64,000 nt of DNA from Chitinophaga silvisoli (GTDB taxonomy: Bacteria; Bacteroidota; Bacteroidia; Chitinophagales; Chitinophagaceae): NCBI RefSeq assembly GCF_003412465.1, contig NZ_QTJV01000004.1:846680-910679 (forward strand), read 5' to 3'. Every line of letters starts with the position of its first letter. Position 1 is the first letter of the stretch. A program made the position numbers and the translations under genes. Positions 47,016 to 55,872 of the stretch are shown piece by piece. The notes beneath the pieces were generated by a model. The model ran no database searches. It saw nothing but the letters and a program-made list of their open reading frames with translations, and was not told the origin of the DNA.

Positions 47016-49655
47016 ATGAAAAAGTCTATTTTAACATCTTTAATTATATTAATATTTATTCATTTTGACTATGGACAACATTTATCTAAGCCATTATTAG
47101 ACACCAGCGATCTTAAAAATTTTCCAACCTTAATCTATTCTTATTATCTTATTTCAAATAATGGGAAATATATTTGTTTTGATAAGGAAAGACCCGTAGT
47201 TGAACGTAACGTTTCATCCAAAATTGCAATTGTCAAGGCAATTAATGGAAATTGGCAAACAGAAATTGATTTAGATGGAAACGCTACATTTACATCTGAT
47301 AGCAAGTATTTAATTTTCAAAAAATACTCAAATAAAGTATTAACTAGTTTAGAACTAGGAACTAATAAAATAGATTCATTTCCCAACGTGAAAGATGATC
47401 AAATAATAAATGAAAGTGGATCTATGATTTCCTTTATCGAAAAAGAAAATAATCTTGTAATTCTTGATTTAAACAATAATAAAAAGAAGAAATTTGAAAA
47501 TTGCTTATACTATAAGCAATCCTATGATGGTAAAGTTATTGCATTTGTAGCTCATGAAAATGACTTAAATTGTCTATATAAAGTCGACATAAAAACAGGA
47601 AAAAAAAACTTAATCTGGAAAGGTAATAATATTATTGAGAATCTGATATTGGACTCCAAAGGTAATCATATTGCTTTCAGTGTAAACTCAGCCCTTTTTT
47701 TATATGATATAAATAATGGTAAAAAAATCACCCCATTGGAAATACCAAACGTAAAAGAATTTTTGGGGTTGGTTAGTCCTGATCTGGTGCGCTTCAGTAA
47801 TAGTGGAAAATTATTGTTTTTTAATATGACCCAACCTGTTCCTACCGAAGCATCTTCAGCAACCCAAGTAGGAATTTCCAGCTATCTTGATGGAATATTT
47901 AATATCAACCTACCGTTAAGTCCAACTCGCTACACCTGTGCCTATAATTCAATCACCCATAAATTTAAAAGAATAGAACATGAAAATGAAAGTATCAAAA
48001 AAGTATCAGAAGATGAAAAAAAAATCTTTATTGAAAGCTCTGAAGCTCCTGGTATTCAGTTTTACTGGAATAAGAAAAGTCACCATAAAGATTATATTTT
48101 ATTTATTGATACTGAAGATACAGTTAGAATTCAAACCGATTATATTGATAATAATATGTCCCCATCAGGTAATTTCGTCATCGGAAGCTATCAACCCTGG
48201 GGCAATATATTTAGCACCGATGTCAGTGAAAAAGTAGTCTCTAATTTAACTTCTGAATTGCCAATTCCGGAATTTAACAATTTCCAGGAAAAACCACAAA
48301 CGCAGAGGAGTCGTGGATTATTTTTTAAAAATTTCATGAGCACGGATTCAAATATAATAGTTTCCGATTATTACGATTTGTGGATGATAAATTGTAAAAA
48401 TTCTTTTTCCCCGATTAACCTCACCAATGGTTTGGGCAGAAAGCATCACATTATCTTTCGCACGATTCCTGATAACCTATCATGCAAAAGAAATGAAGAC
48501 ATAATAATATCTGCTTTTAATGAAGAAAATAAGCAAACTGGATTTTATAAGATCAAAGTTGGGATTAAAAAAGATCCGGAATTATTATCAATGGGGAATT
48601 ATACTTATGATGAAATAAAAAAGGCAAAAAGTGCAAACATTTGGGTAGTAAAAAGAATGAGCGCTACAAATTCTCCTAATTACTTTTGGACTAATGATTT
48701 TAAAACTTTCCAACCTTTATCCAATATTGAACCTGAAAAAAAATACAATTGGTTTACAACTGAATTAATTAAATATACAACTAAGACGGGAGAAACCTAC
48801 AATGCAATGCTATATAAACCCGAGAACTTCGATTCTACCAAAAAATACCCAGTTCTCTTCAATTTCTATGAACAAGAAAGCTTTAAGCTAAATCATTTTC
48901 GTCTTCCTGGTTATACAAGTATATATTATTTTAACATCCCTCTTATGTTAAACCATGGCTACTTGGTTTGTGTTCCAGACATTCACTTTAAAATAGGGGA
49001 AACAGCAAATAGTATTGTAAATTGCGTAGAAGGCGCTGCAGATTATATATCTCACTTGCCATATGTAGATAGCACTCATTATGGTGCAAGTGGAGGTAGT
49101 TTCGGAGGATATGGTGTAAATTGCTTGGCAGCCTTAAGCCACAAATTTTCAGCGCTTGTTTCCATTTCTGGAGTGAGTGATCTTGTAAGTGCTTATGGAA
49201 ATATTCCTGGACTAAGGGAAGAAATATATGAAAATGGGCAGGTTAGAATGGGAGTCAGCTTGGCAAAGGATCCTGAAAGGTACCTACGTAACTCGCCAAT
49301 AACTTATACAAAAAATGTAAATACCCCTTTATTAATTGTGATTACCAAAATAGATGGAAATGTTAATATTCAACAAGGCATAGAATTCTTTATTTCCTTA
49401 AGAAGATGTGGAAAGAAAGCCTGGCTAATTCGATACCTAAGTGAAAACAGCACCCATGGTGTCTCAAATATAGATGATCAAAGAGATCTTTATATCCGAA
49501 TGACTCAATTCTTTGATTTTTACTTAAAAGGAAAACCAATTCCTAAATGGATGACCGAAAGTATTTCTACGCAACAAACTCATATGCGATCATCAACTGA
49601 ATATGATTATGTAATTCCAAGCCCACCTTCTGGACTTCCAATTGATTCAATTTAA
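47016..49655 (+). CDS. exported S9 (prolyl oligopeptidase) family serine peptidase
   Basis: 879 residues. A signal peptide (about 1-20, ending DYG-Q) is followed by a long beta-propeller-like part (about 30-560) and a C-terminal alpha/beta-hydrolase domain (about 580-850). The catalytic serine is S695 in G-G-S-F-G-G, with D780 (in KIDGN) and H814 (in STHG) completing the triad. The family cleaves short peptides, often after proline, in the periplasm. Its coding sequence is AT-rich, like the lanthipeptide synthetase that would be its convergent neighbour without the intervening insertion sequences. Prolyl oligopeptidases are known to remove leaders of some class III lanthipeptides, so a maturation role is possible; general peptide degradation is the alternative. 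Confidence 0.88.
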   Translation: MKKSILTSLIILIFIHFDYGQHLSKPLLDTSDLKNFPTLIYSYYLISNNGKYICFDKERPVVERNVSSKIAIVKAINGNWQTEIDLDGNATFTSDSKYLIFKKYSNKVLTSLELGTNKIDSFPNVKDDQIINESGSMISFIEKENNLVILDLNNNKKKKFENCLYYKQSYDGKVIAFVAHENDLNCLYKVDIKTGKKNLIWKGNNIIENLILDSKGNHIAFSVNSALFLYDINNGKKITPLEIPNVKEFLGLVSPDLVRFSNSGKLLFFNMTQPVPTEASSATQVGISSYLDGIFNINLPLSPTRYTCAYNSITHKFKRIEHENESIKKVSEDEKKIFIESSEAPGIQFYWNKKSHHKDYILFIDTEDTVRIQTDYIDNNMSPSGNFVIGSYQPWGNIFSTDVSEKVVSNLTSELPIPEFNNFQEKPQTQRSRGLFFKNFMSTDSNIIVSDYYDLWMINCKNSFSPINLTNGLGRKHHIIFRTIPDNLSCKRNEDIIISAFNEENKQTGFYKIKVGIKKDPELLSMGNYTYDEIKKAKSANIWVVKRMSATNSPNYFWTNDFKTFQPLSNIEPEKKYNWFTTELIKYTTKTGETYNAMLYKPENFDSTKKYPVLFNFYEQESFKLNHFRLPGYTSIYYFNIPLMLNHGYLVCVPDIHFKIGETANSIVNCVEGAADYISHLPYVDSTHYGASGGSFGGYGVNCLAALSHKFSALVSISGVSDLVSAYGNIPGLREEIYENGQVRMGVSLAKDPERYLRNSPITYTKNVNTPLLIVITKIDGNVNIQQGIEFFISLRRCGKKAWLIRYLSENSTHGVSNIDDQRDLYIRMTQFFDFYLKGKPIPKWMTESISTQQTHMRSSTEYDYVIPSPPSGLPIDSI

Positions 49656-49722
49656 AATGTTCATAAATATGTATACATGTAAAAAATAATACATATATAT
49701 TATTTTTTTAGAGAACGGTAAT

Positions 49723-49759
49723 AATAAGGGAATCATGTCAAAAGCATGATTCCCTTATT
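49723..49759 (+). terminator. intrinsic terminator after the S9 peptidase
   Basis: A perfect 15-bp stem (49723-49737 with 49745-49759) around a 7-base loop, running into a T-rich stretch, 68 bases after the stop. Confidence 0.88.
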
Positions 49760-49890
49760 TATTACTGCAAAAATGATTTTCTTAACTGAGTCCAAAATTT
49801 AAATGAGTTACCTCAGTAATATGTAAACCTCCAAGCAGCCCCTCGCTGGTCATAAAATTCCATTGTGATAATTTGGATCTCAAAAGTATT

Positions 49891-50058
49891 ATGAGTTCCA
49901 AAGCGAAAAAGACAATCAAATCCAGATTAACACCCGCACAAATTCGGCCTCTTATAGAGAATTTTGAGCGCCAGGGTCAGAGCATAAAAGACTTTTGCCA
50001 GAGATATAGTATTAGTGAAGTTACATTTTACAACTGGCGCAAAAAATATGGGATCAAA
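49891..50058 (+). pseudogene. truncated IS66 accessory protein TnpA
   Basis: From MSSKAKKTIK the frame reads about 56 residues of the IS66 TnpA helix-turn-helix type (T-P-A-Q-I-R-P-L-I-E-N-F, then D-F-C-Q-R-Y-S-I-S-E-V-T-F-Y-N-W-R-K-K-Y-G). At 50059 it runs into the ISL3 terminal repeat, and the remaining open frame is ISL3 sequence. TnpA normally helps IS66 transposition. It is nonfunctional here. Confidence 0.75.
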
Positions 50059-50099
50059 GGTTCTTCTTCAATTTTGGTGAAGGAAACCCTTTCATTATA

Positions 50100-51556
50100 T
50101 TATTCGAAACCCATGATCAGCCTACGTTTTAGAAGATCAAAACTACATCTTCCGTACATCTGACGTTTAATGGTTTTAAGTTTATTAATTTGCCCTTCAA
50201 CTTGCCCATTACTCCATTTGTATAAAATGGCATTATGCACTGCTGAAAAATCTGATAATAATCCCTTTGCAAAAGATCTAATTTCCGATGCTTTACATCT
50301 AAGGGCTTTTCCAATCCAAATTTCAAACCTCTTAGTAAGTCCTCCCCTTTTTAATATCAATAAGTTTCTGAATTGTCTGGATAGAATACTGGCTTGCTTT
50401 ATATCTGGAGTGGCGGAACAAATCGTTGTTACTATTTCATTCTGTAGGGTACTTAATTTTGAAGGGGACTGGGATAATAATAAAGCGGCCTTTGCCGGAA
50501 AATATAAATGCTTGGCAATGGCAGGCTTGGATTTCGCATTGTGGACTTTGAAATTTTCTCTAATGAATTTATATGCAGTTGTGAAACCTCCATTATATCC
50601 CATCTTCTTAATCTCATTAATCAATAATTTAATTGGGGTGCCCTCAGATTTATTGATAAATTCTAGTATATAACTGGTAAATTCTGAAAAATTATATTTC
50701 GGGGGAGTTACCTTTATTGGTGGTTCTTCAAGCTGAAGATATCTAGCTACAGTTTTTCTGTCAAGATTTACTGAAGATGCTATCTTTCGAAGTGATTCAC
50801 CCTTTCGGTGCCGCATTTTCACTTCTTCCATTTGAATCAATCGTTTATTATAACCTAGGGGTAAGGAAATAGGCAATATATCTAATGGCTTACTAATATT
50901 TTCGCATCTCTTAATGAGGTTGGTTGTTTCAAACATTTGCTTATATGTCTTGTAATTTCGATCAAGTACCTTTTTCAATGCTTCGCTAAGGTTTTGTAAT
51001 AGGCGAAATCTGTCAGCTATCTGTGTAGCTTCTGGACAGCCTTCAGTAGCTCCTTTTGCATAATTTGAATACCTGTCTCTTGTGATAATTTCTACTCCAG
51101 GATTATTGATTAGCCAATTTTTGATTGTATTTGAATCCCTGTCAGGGAGGAGTTCAATTATCCGATGTTTTTCAAGATCAACTAGAGCTGTTCCATATCG
51201 ATCACCTTTTTTATAGGCCCAATCATCTATTCCAAGTATCTTGGGAGCAACTAATGGTACAATAGGTGTTTTATGGACGATACGTAAAATTGTTGAGGCA
51301 CTAATATTAATACAATGGAGTCTACATATTCTTGAGCCCACGTTTCCTCCTGTTAATAGCCCGGTCTTGAGTAATTTGCTTGTCAATCTAATACTCAGCC
51401 GTGAATAGGGCTTAAAATGATCGTTAAATCGCTCTGTGAATATAGATCGATCACAATCATCGTTTTTACAAAAGAATTTTTTACACAGCAAATTCAGAAT
51501 TACTTCATTGCCAAAAGCTGGGAGATCTTTTATTCTTCTTCTATAAAAACTATGTA
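50100..51556 (-). pseudogene. ISL3 transposase, main C-terminal part
   Basis: About 485 residues of a DDE transposase of the ISL3 type. The first Asp lies in the G-I-D-D-W-A block, the second in I-I-T-R-D-R-Y, and the glutamate in S-N-G-Q-V-E-G-Q-I-N, followed by K-T-I-K-R-Q-M-Y-G-R. The open frame continues to 51593, but those residues (G-W-P-S-I-T-V-I-D) come from the IS21 end. The true N-terminus with its C-x-x-C finger lies on the other side of IS21 at 54277-54421. The gene is disrupted and therefore inactive. Confidence 0.88.
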
Positions 51557-51669
51557 CAGTAGTGTCTATTACGGTGATGCTGGGCCAGCCCAAACGGAGG
51601 ATATGGGGCCAGGCAAAACGGAGTCATTGGGCCACTTTCCATTGCAATATTACGGGTATTGATTAAAAG

Positions 51670-52407
51670 TTAAGCAGTAAGTTTCTTTTTCTTTCTCAAA
51701 GACTCTCCTGTCAGTGTTATTCTGTGGGAAGAGTACACAAGTCTATCTAATATCGCATCAGCCATTGTGCTTTCTCCTATTAAGGGATGCCACTGTTCCA
51801 CGGGTATCTGAGTAGATATAATAGTAGCTCCCTTCTCGTATCGTTCTTCTATTAAGTCAAGTAAGGCTGTTCGTGTGGGCTGATCTACCGGAGTTAATAA
51901 AAAATCATCTATGATCAATAAGGGCAGCTTGCCTATTGTGCGTATCATCTTAGAGTAAGATCCATCCAGCCTGGCTAATTTAACTTTGTCAAGGAAGCGG
52001 GTGGCAGGGTAATAATGTGTGCGGTTAAGCATTTGACATGCTTTTACACCCAGACATTGTGCGAGGAAGCTTTTACCACAGCCCGTAGGGCCTGTAATAA
52101 TAATATTCTCAGCCTTATCCAGGAACTGTAAATTAAGTAATCGCTCTAGTACATTCCTGTCAAGATTACGATTAGTCATATAATCAATATCCTGTGGTGA
52201 TACGATCTGTTTAAAACCAGCCTGTCTGATCAGGCTTTCTATCCGGGTTTTCTGACGATGCTCCCATTCAGCATCCACCAGCAATGCCAGAAGTTCATCT
52301 GCTGTACAATGTGCATAATGCTGGTCAGTAAGGGTTTGATGGTAAAGATGAGCCATAGTTCTCAGATGCATCCGGCGTAGTTTCTCTACGGTGTTGTTTT
52401 CGTTCAT
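51670..52407 (-). CDS. istB: IS21 transposition helper ATPase IstB
   Basis: 245 residues, the AAA+ helper protein of IS21 elements related to DnaA/DnaC. Walker A is I-T-G-P-T-G-C-G-K-S (about 105-114), Walker B L-L-I-I-D-D-F-L (about 163-170), and the C-terminal part D-A-I-L-D-R-L-V-Y-S-S-H-R-I-T-L-T-G-E-S is typical. It looks intact. It follows istA after 38 bases on the minus strand. Transposition would also need IstA, which is interrupted here, so the element is probably immobile unless another copy supplies it. Confidence 0.94.
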   Translation of the reverse strand: MNENNTVEKLRRMHLRTMAHLYHQTLTDQHYAHCTADELLALLVDAEWEHRQKTRIESLIRQAGFKQIVSPQDIDYMTNRNLDRNVLERLLNLQFLDKAENIIITGPTGCGKSFLAQCLGVKACQMLNRTHYYPATRFLDKVKLARLDGSYSKMIRTIGKLPLLIIDDFLLTPVDQPTRTALLDLIEERYEKGATIISTQIPVEQWHPLIGESTMADAILDRLVYSSHRITLTGESLRKKKKLTA

Positions 52408-52445
52408 TTATGATCTGTTTTTAATAAATATTGCTGATAGTGAAC

Positions 52446-53990
52446 TTAGCGGTATGCTGCTGCTCCACGGATGTTAACATGTTCCGGGATAGTTGGAAGA
52501 GCCGCTGGCGGCTCTTCCAACTGGTCAAGCCCAGCCTTTAAAATGCGTTCAACAGTATGATAGCCGGCTTTATGATATTCCAGAGCACGATGACAGGCCT
52601 GTTCAAGGCGTTGTATAGTATAATCCTTTCCTAAGGCAAGTATGCCCTGGCATTGCTTATAAGCGATTTCCGGATAGCTATACTGACCTAACAATCTTTG
52701 GATATAAAGAAGCGTGTTATTGCCTGCAAGTGCTGCTTTATCCTCAAAAAACGGAGGACTCCAGCCATTATAAACTTGGTGAGTAGAGGGCATATGTTCA
52801 CTGACTGTAGTATAATGGCCAGGTGTAAAACAGCGACGATGACTAGCTATGCGGGTATGGTTGTAGAAGATCTCTACTGACACCTGATTATACTGTACTT
52901 CTACATGATGTCCCTGATATCGATAGGGCACGCTATAGTAGTTGCGATTCTCACTGAGATAGATATAGCTGGTCTTCTGCACCTTGGCGCGTCTGTATTG
53001 CCGCAGATGATAACGCCCCTGTGGTAATGGCTGCAACCATTCTTTTTCAGTATCAATAAATTGTTGTCGACGGGTTGTACCACCATGAGCAAACAGGTAA
53101 TCATTATAAGTGACCAGCATGTTGCTGATCTCAGCATTGGGCTCTTCAAGAGAAAAGTAGGTATGACGGGATAGGGGATAATAAATTCGCTGGTATACCA
53201 ACTCTACTCCACGTTCAACTAAGGCCTTGTCCTGTGGGTGATATGGGCGGGCAGGGTCTACCGCACACCCATAGAACAGTGCAAAGTCGGCCAATGTCTT
53301 ATTGATCAGTGGTGCATATTTATGTGCTTTGCTCACTGCACTTTTGAGATTATCTGATACAATAGCCTGTGGTACTCAACCAAGCCACTGCAGGCAGGAT
53401 GATAAGCAAGTGATCAGATCCTCCCTTTTCTGTGATGATACTGCTTTTACAAAAGTATATTGGCTGCAGGGCAGCACTGCAACAAACACTTCCACGGCTT
53501 TCAGTTCTCCTGTTGTTTTATCAATGTAGGAGAGCTTATCCCCGCAAAAGTCTACATACAGCTTATCTCCAGCTTTATGTAATAGTTTTCCTCCCGGAGT
53601 ACTTCTTTTGTTCCACTGCCTTATATGCCAGCAAAACTGTGTATAACGATATCCGTCGGGGTGTTTAAACAGGTATTCCTGATGTAATGCTCCTAGTGTA
53701 CAACCAGGCTTCAGCAGTTCCTTTTCAAAGTAGCTAAAGTAACCGGCCAATGTCTCATAGCGTTCTTTTTCTGTCTGGCTATCTTCTGTAAAAAGGTCTG
53801 CAAGTTCAGCATCTTCCAGTTGAAATAAGGCCTCCCAGGATAACTCCAATGCTTTAAAGCGGGTCATATAACTGTCTACAGTCTTACGGTTGACCTTAAT
53901 GTAATCCGCAATCTTACGATTGCTCCATCCCTTCTGTTTCAGTGAAATTAATGTACGTATTTCCATGACATTGATTCTTTGACCCGCCAT
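52446..53990 (-). pseudogene. istA: IS21 transposase IstA with an in-frame TGA
   Basis: The reading frame is continuous from about 53990 to 52446 apart from one TGA at 53376-53378 (reading L-G-stop-V-P-Q-A-I-V). The intact family reads G-G-V-P-Q-A there, so GGA to TGA is the likely mutation. The N-terminus has the helix-turn-helix K-G-W-S-N-R-K-I-A-D-Y-I-K-V-N-R-K-T-V. The first catalytic Asp is in Y-V-D-F-C-G. The second Asp (S-D-N-L-K-S-A-V) and the Glu (A-L-V-E-R-G-V) lie after the stop, so neither half is active alone. Confidence 0.9.
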
Positions 53991-54037
53991 ATACCTATTG
54001 CTTTTTAGGCACAAGACTATTGCAAATCATGGAAAGT

Positions 54038-54271
54038 GGCCCAATGACCTCCGTTTTGGGGCTACGGATATTGAATTGGCCCAGTGACCTCCGTTTGAAG
54101 TGGATGGAAACCTTATTTTTGGCCCAATGACCTCCGTTTTAGTGAGTGAAATCTTAAGATCGGCACCTAAAATCCGTTTTAGGCAGATACGGATCGTTCT
54201 TTTTGGCCCAATATTACCGTTTTGACTGGCCCGGTATGCTCCATTACGGATGGCCCAATGACCTCCGTTTT
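54038..54271 (+). repeat. array of IstA-binding-type direct repeats at the IS21 end
   Basis: The 20-bp unit GGCCCAATGACCTCCGTTTT recurs at 54038, 54078 (variant), 54121, 54205 (degenerate), 54228 (degenerate) and 54252. Inverted partial copies lie at 51592-51610 and 51616-51633 in the opposite end. Such multiple terminal repeats are known transposase binding sites in IS21 elements. Confidence 0.85.
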
Positions 54272-54276
54272 AGACA

Positions 54277-54421
54277 CAGTAGAGCTTTTTCGGGAACATT
54301 TTGGGCATTTTGCTGTCTTTAACCTGGACTCAACATGTAGATTCACTTAATTATTTACAATACTTATGACTTTTATGACAAATTGACTATGGCTTTCAAA
54401 AGAAAGAAAATTTAAATTCAT
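54277..54421 (-). pseudogene. ISL3 transposase, N-terminal part cut off by IS21
   Basis: On the minus strand an ATG at 54421 opens 24 codons, then an in-frame TAA (54347-54349), then codons for V-N-L-H-V-E-S-R-L-K-T-A-K-C-P-K-C-S-R-K-S-S-T up to the IS21 insertion. C-P-K-C is the N-terminal zinc finger of ISL3 transposases. Joined to the part at 50100-51556 it gives an almost complete transposase with one nonsense codon. Confidence 0.8.
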
Positions 54422-54487
54422 TTGGGGCGTACGTTTCTCTAATTCAAAGGTATTATGATATTATCTATCACCAAAATTGAAGAAGAA

Positions 54488-54509
54488 CCAATGACCTCCG
54501 TTTTAGACA
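54488..54509 (+). mobile_element. 22-bp remnant end of a second IS21 copy
   Basis: These 22 bases, ending TAGACA, are identical to the end of the neighbouring IS21 (54255-54276) but lie outside the ISL3 repeat. They directly abut the IS66 transposase frame. They are the scar of an IS21 copy that had inserted in tnpC and was later largely deleted. Confidence 0.75.
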
Positions 54510-54510
54510 A

Positions 54511-55214
54511 CAGGTGATGGCAAAATGATTTATTATGATTATCAGCCTGGTCGTGGAGGTGAAAGACCACTGAATATTTTAAAGGATTTTAAAGGCCATC
54601 TGCAGGCTGATGGTTACGCCGTGTACGACGAGTTGCCATTAGAGGATATCACAGTCTTCTACTGTATGGCTCATGCGCGCCGTAAGATTTATGATGCGCA
54701 GAGTAATAATGAAAAGCTTGCATCATATGCATAACAGGAGATTGCAAAACTGTATGCGATTGAACAGGCCTGCCAGGAAGAACAACTGAATGAAGAACAA
54801 ATAAAAGATCGCCGTAAGAAGGAAAGTCTGCCCATATTAAAAGCATTGGATGACTGGATGAAAAAAGAATACCAACAACTGAGACCTAAATCCCTTATCG
54901 CACAAGCGTTTGCATATAGTATAAAACGGTGGGAAAAACTAAGTCTGTATGCTCATACTGGTAACCTGATGATCGATAATAATGCGATTGAGAGGTGCAT
55001 GAGAAATGTGGCTGTGGGCCGAAAAAACTATCTCTTCTGTGGATCCCATGATGCAGCGCAAAGAGCAGGCTTACTCTACTCTTTATTAGTTACCTGCAAA
55101 CTGAACAATGTTAATCCATATAACTGGCTGAAAGATGTTCTAAGCAGGGATATTAATGAAATGCCTATCAATCAGATCAAAACATTACTACCATATAACT
55201 GGAAAGAACAATAA
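54511..55214 (+). pseudogene. IS66 transposase TnpC, C-terminal half with a nonsense codon
   Basis: The frame starts abruptly after the IS21 remnant (T-G-D-G-K-M-I-Y-Y-D-Y), continues with G-H-L-Q-A-D-G-Y-A-V-Y and C-M-A-H-A-R-R-K-I-Y-D-A, meets TAA at 54732-54734 and goes on in the same frame. The second part holds the final catalytic Glu region (N-N-A-I-E-R-C-M-R-N-V-A-V-G-R-K-N-Y-L-F-C-G-S) and the C-terminal helices. The 5' half of the gene is missing. Inactive. Confidence 0.88.
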
Positions 55215-55237
55215 TGTTTAGGAAATACACGCCTTAC

Positions 55238-55684
55238 GCAAAGCTACTATGAAAATTTGTATTCAATCTTAAACTTCCCGGAGGCATACTCAGTAATAAC
55301 CATGAGCTTCGTACCTTTGCCGCGCTTAGCCTTTCCAACGCATGGGGCCACTTTTTTGCCACCGCAAAGGTGCCATCTATAAAACATTCTGATAGATCTA
55401 TTCCGCCTCTTGTTCCAAGGTCTTTGGCCAGCGTTTCGAGCATTTGGCGAAAGTACACCACTTTTACTCCAGCTGCTGAAACGTTTGCAGCAAGTTGAAG
55501 AAGAGGAGAACCGCCCAGGTAAATCAATCCATGATGCACCGGTTCTTAGAATCCAAAGAATCTTATTAAGAATTTCTCTGTCGCTATGTATACGCGAACG
55601 ACCTTTGCCATCTTCTCGAGTTGGTGTTTCTGTAATAAGTTGTTTAATGATAGCCCATTGATCATCAGTTAAATTCTCCCATCT
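55238..55684 (-). pseudogene. degraded IS5-family transposase fragment
   Basis: Several frames on the minus strand combine to an IS5-type transposase. W-E-N-L-T-D-D-Q-W-A-I-I-K-Q-L-I and I-L-W-I-L-R-T-G-A-S-W-I-D-L-P are in one frame. F-R-Q-M-L-E-T-L-A-K-D-L and L-S-E-C-F-I-D-G-T-F-A-V-A-K-K are in another, and V-G-K-A-K-R-G-K-G-T-K-L-M-V-I in a third. At least two frameshifts are present, and the C-terminal half is cut where the IS66 remnant ends. The stretch 55685-55872 after it shows nothing. Confidence 0.78.
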
Positions 55685-55872
55685 TGATATACTGTAAAGA
55701 TCTCAAAAATCTAAATAGCATTTATGAAATAACTTTTAATAAGATCTGTTCTGAAATTGACAGTGCGATCAATCCGAAATATTACGGATGATATTCTTGC
55801 AAAACAGTCACCAGATTACTAGAAACTAAAGAAATTTTTATTTATTCAAATCTGATCAAATCAAGTTATTAA

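Larger units (their letters stand above)
51563..54276 (-). mobile_element. IS21-family element with exact ends and 6-bp target duplication
   Basis: 2714 bp. The ends read TGTCTA at 51563 and TAGACA ending at 54276. Both are flanked by the same 6 bases, CAGTAG (51557-51562 and 54277-54282). Joining the flanks restores the ISL3 transposase reading frame (S-S-T-V-H-S-F-Y). The element encodes istA (broken by one stop codon) and istB on the minus strand. Multiple copies of a GGCCCAATGACCTCCGTTTT-like repeat lie at the istA end, with inverted copies at the istB end. Confidence 0.92.
50059..54489 (-). mobile_element. ISL3-family element (copy A), interrupted by an IS21 element
   Basis: The two ends carry a perfect 22-bp inverted repeat, starting GGTTCTTCTTCA at 50059 on the plus strand and mirrored at 54468-54489. 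GG(C/T)TCTT is the usual ISL3 end. The transposase lies on the minus strand, split by the IS21 element at 51563-54276. The 8 bases outside each end (in IS66 tnpA on the left and in an IS21 end on the right) do not match. The element was therefore probably involved in a deletion after insertion. Without IS21 it would be about 1.7 kb. Confidence 0.85.
49823..55237 (+). mobile_element. IS66-family remnant, interrupted by other insertion sequences
   Basis: The left part holds the IS66 accessory gene tnpA start (49891) and the right part the C-terminal half of the IS66 transposase TnpC (54511-55214), both on the plus strand. Possible ends are GTAA at 49823 and TTAC at 55237. Both read GTAA inward, but the rest of the ends is not similar enough to be sure. 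The middle (tnpA 3' part, tnpB, tnpC 5' part) is missing and replaced by an ISL3/IS21 nest. The flanking 8-mers do not match, so no target duplication remains. Confidence 0.6.

Noticed and set aside
50170..50673. A 167-codon plus-strand frame inside the ISL3 transposase
   Set aside because: It is antisense to the recognisable transposase with no similarity of its own.
54038..54509. CRISPR-like array, because of repeated 20-bp units
   Set aside because: The spacing is irregular, the units degenerate, and inverted copies occur at the opposite IS21 end. These are transposase-binding repeats.
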